Assembly (NCBI GenBank): GCA_016303225.1
Contig: JAEDMC010000077.1
Span: 1-12,553, forward strand
DNA from: Kiritimatiellia bacterium
GTDB taxonomy: Bacteria > Verrucomicrobiota > Kiritimatiellia > RFP12 > UBA1067
Length of the DNA: 12,553 nucleotides
Reading direction: 5' to 3'
Part shown: positions 12,486-12,553 of the stretch, piece by piece
Position numbering within the stretch: position 1 is the first letter of the stretch
Layout: each line of letters begins with the position of its first letter
Notes under the pieces: generated by a model
Database searches by the model: none
The model's input: the letters and a program-made list of their open reading frames with translations, nothing else
Told to the model about the DNA's origin: nothing
Made by a program: the position numbers and the translations under genes

Positions 12486-12553
12486 TCACTTGACCCAAAG
12501 CTTCTCGAGCTGGTAGTAGGCGCGCGCCTCAGCCGAGAAGATGTGGACGACGA
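12486..12553 (-). CDS. rsfS: C-terminal end of RsfS (Iojap-like ribosomal silencing factor)
   Basis: Only the last 22 codons and the stop are inside the window. They read VVHIFSAEARAYYQLEKLWV followed by K and TGA. RsfS/Iojap proteins end with a very similar block (VVH-F-pEaR-YY-LE-LW), which forms the end of their small alpha/beta domain. RsfS binds ribosomal protein L14 and blocks joining of the subunits when nutrients are scarce. With so few residues the call depends on this motif alone, but the match is distinctive. A terminator follows about 100 bases downstream. Confidence 0.75.
   Translation of the reverse strand, partial: VVHIFSAEARAYYQLEKLWVK

Overview
The window looks like an accessory defence region in a bacterial chromosome. 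Hand counts of several stretches give about 60% GC. Strong Shine-Dalgarno sites precede several genes (AGGAGG before res, GGAGGTGA before the gene at 2204-3400), which argues against Bacteroidetes. I cannot name the organism; a Verrucomicrobiota-like or related gut or environmental bacterium is only a guess. Apart from one toxin-antitoxin pair, every gene lies on the minus strand.

Layout from right to left, which is the main direction of transcription. The last codons of a housekeeping gene resembling rsfS sit at the right edge (12486-12553), followed by a terminator hairpin. A gene-free stretch of about 490 bases follows. It holds a promoter, nested complementary segments that can fold into a long RNA rod, and a second strong terminator. 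Next is a large UvrD-type helicase with a C-terminal iron-sulfur PD-(D/E)XK nuclease (9130-11997). A RelB/DinJ-like antitoxin and YoeB-like toxin pair (8559-9097) runs in the opposite direction. Then comes a tightly coupled three-gene operon: a Type III-like adenine methyltransferase (mod), a Type III-like helicase-endonuclease (res), and an unrecognised 398-residue protein. The left end carries hipB-hipA behind a pair of perfect inverted operators, then the start of an FHS-family (FucP-like) sugar transporter.

The most striking feature is the C-terminus of Res. Beyond a complete helicase and PD...EVK nuclease, it carries a full LexA/UmuD-type S24 peptidase module. The catalytic Ser958 and Lys1004 are intact, and a Cys921-Gly922 bond lies where UmuD cuts itself. 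This suggests a restriction enzyme that can cleave itself, possibly in response to DNA damage. In addition, the central part of mod, between its catalytic and SAM-binding motifs, has about 41% GC against about 62% on both sides, as expected if its target-recognition region was exchanged.

How the parts may work together (inference): Mod and Res form a Type III-like restriction-modification system, and the 398-residue protein is a translationally coupled partner. The helicase-nuclease may process DNA ends or add a further defence layer. The two toxin-antitoxin modules on either side of the restriction operon may stabilise the island or act as back-up abortive systems.
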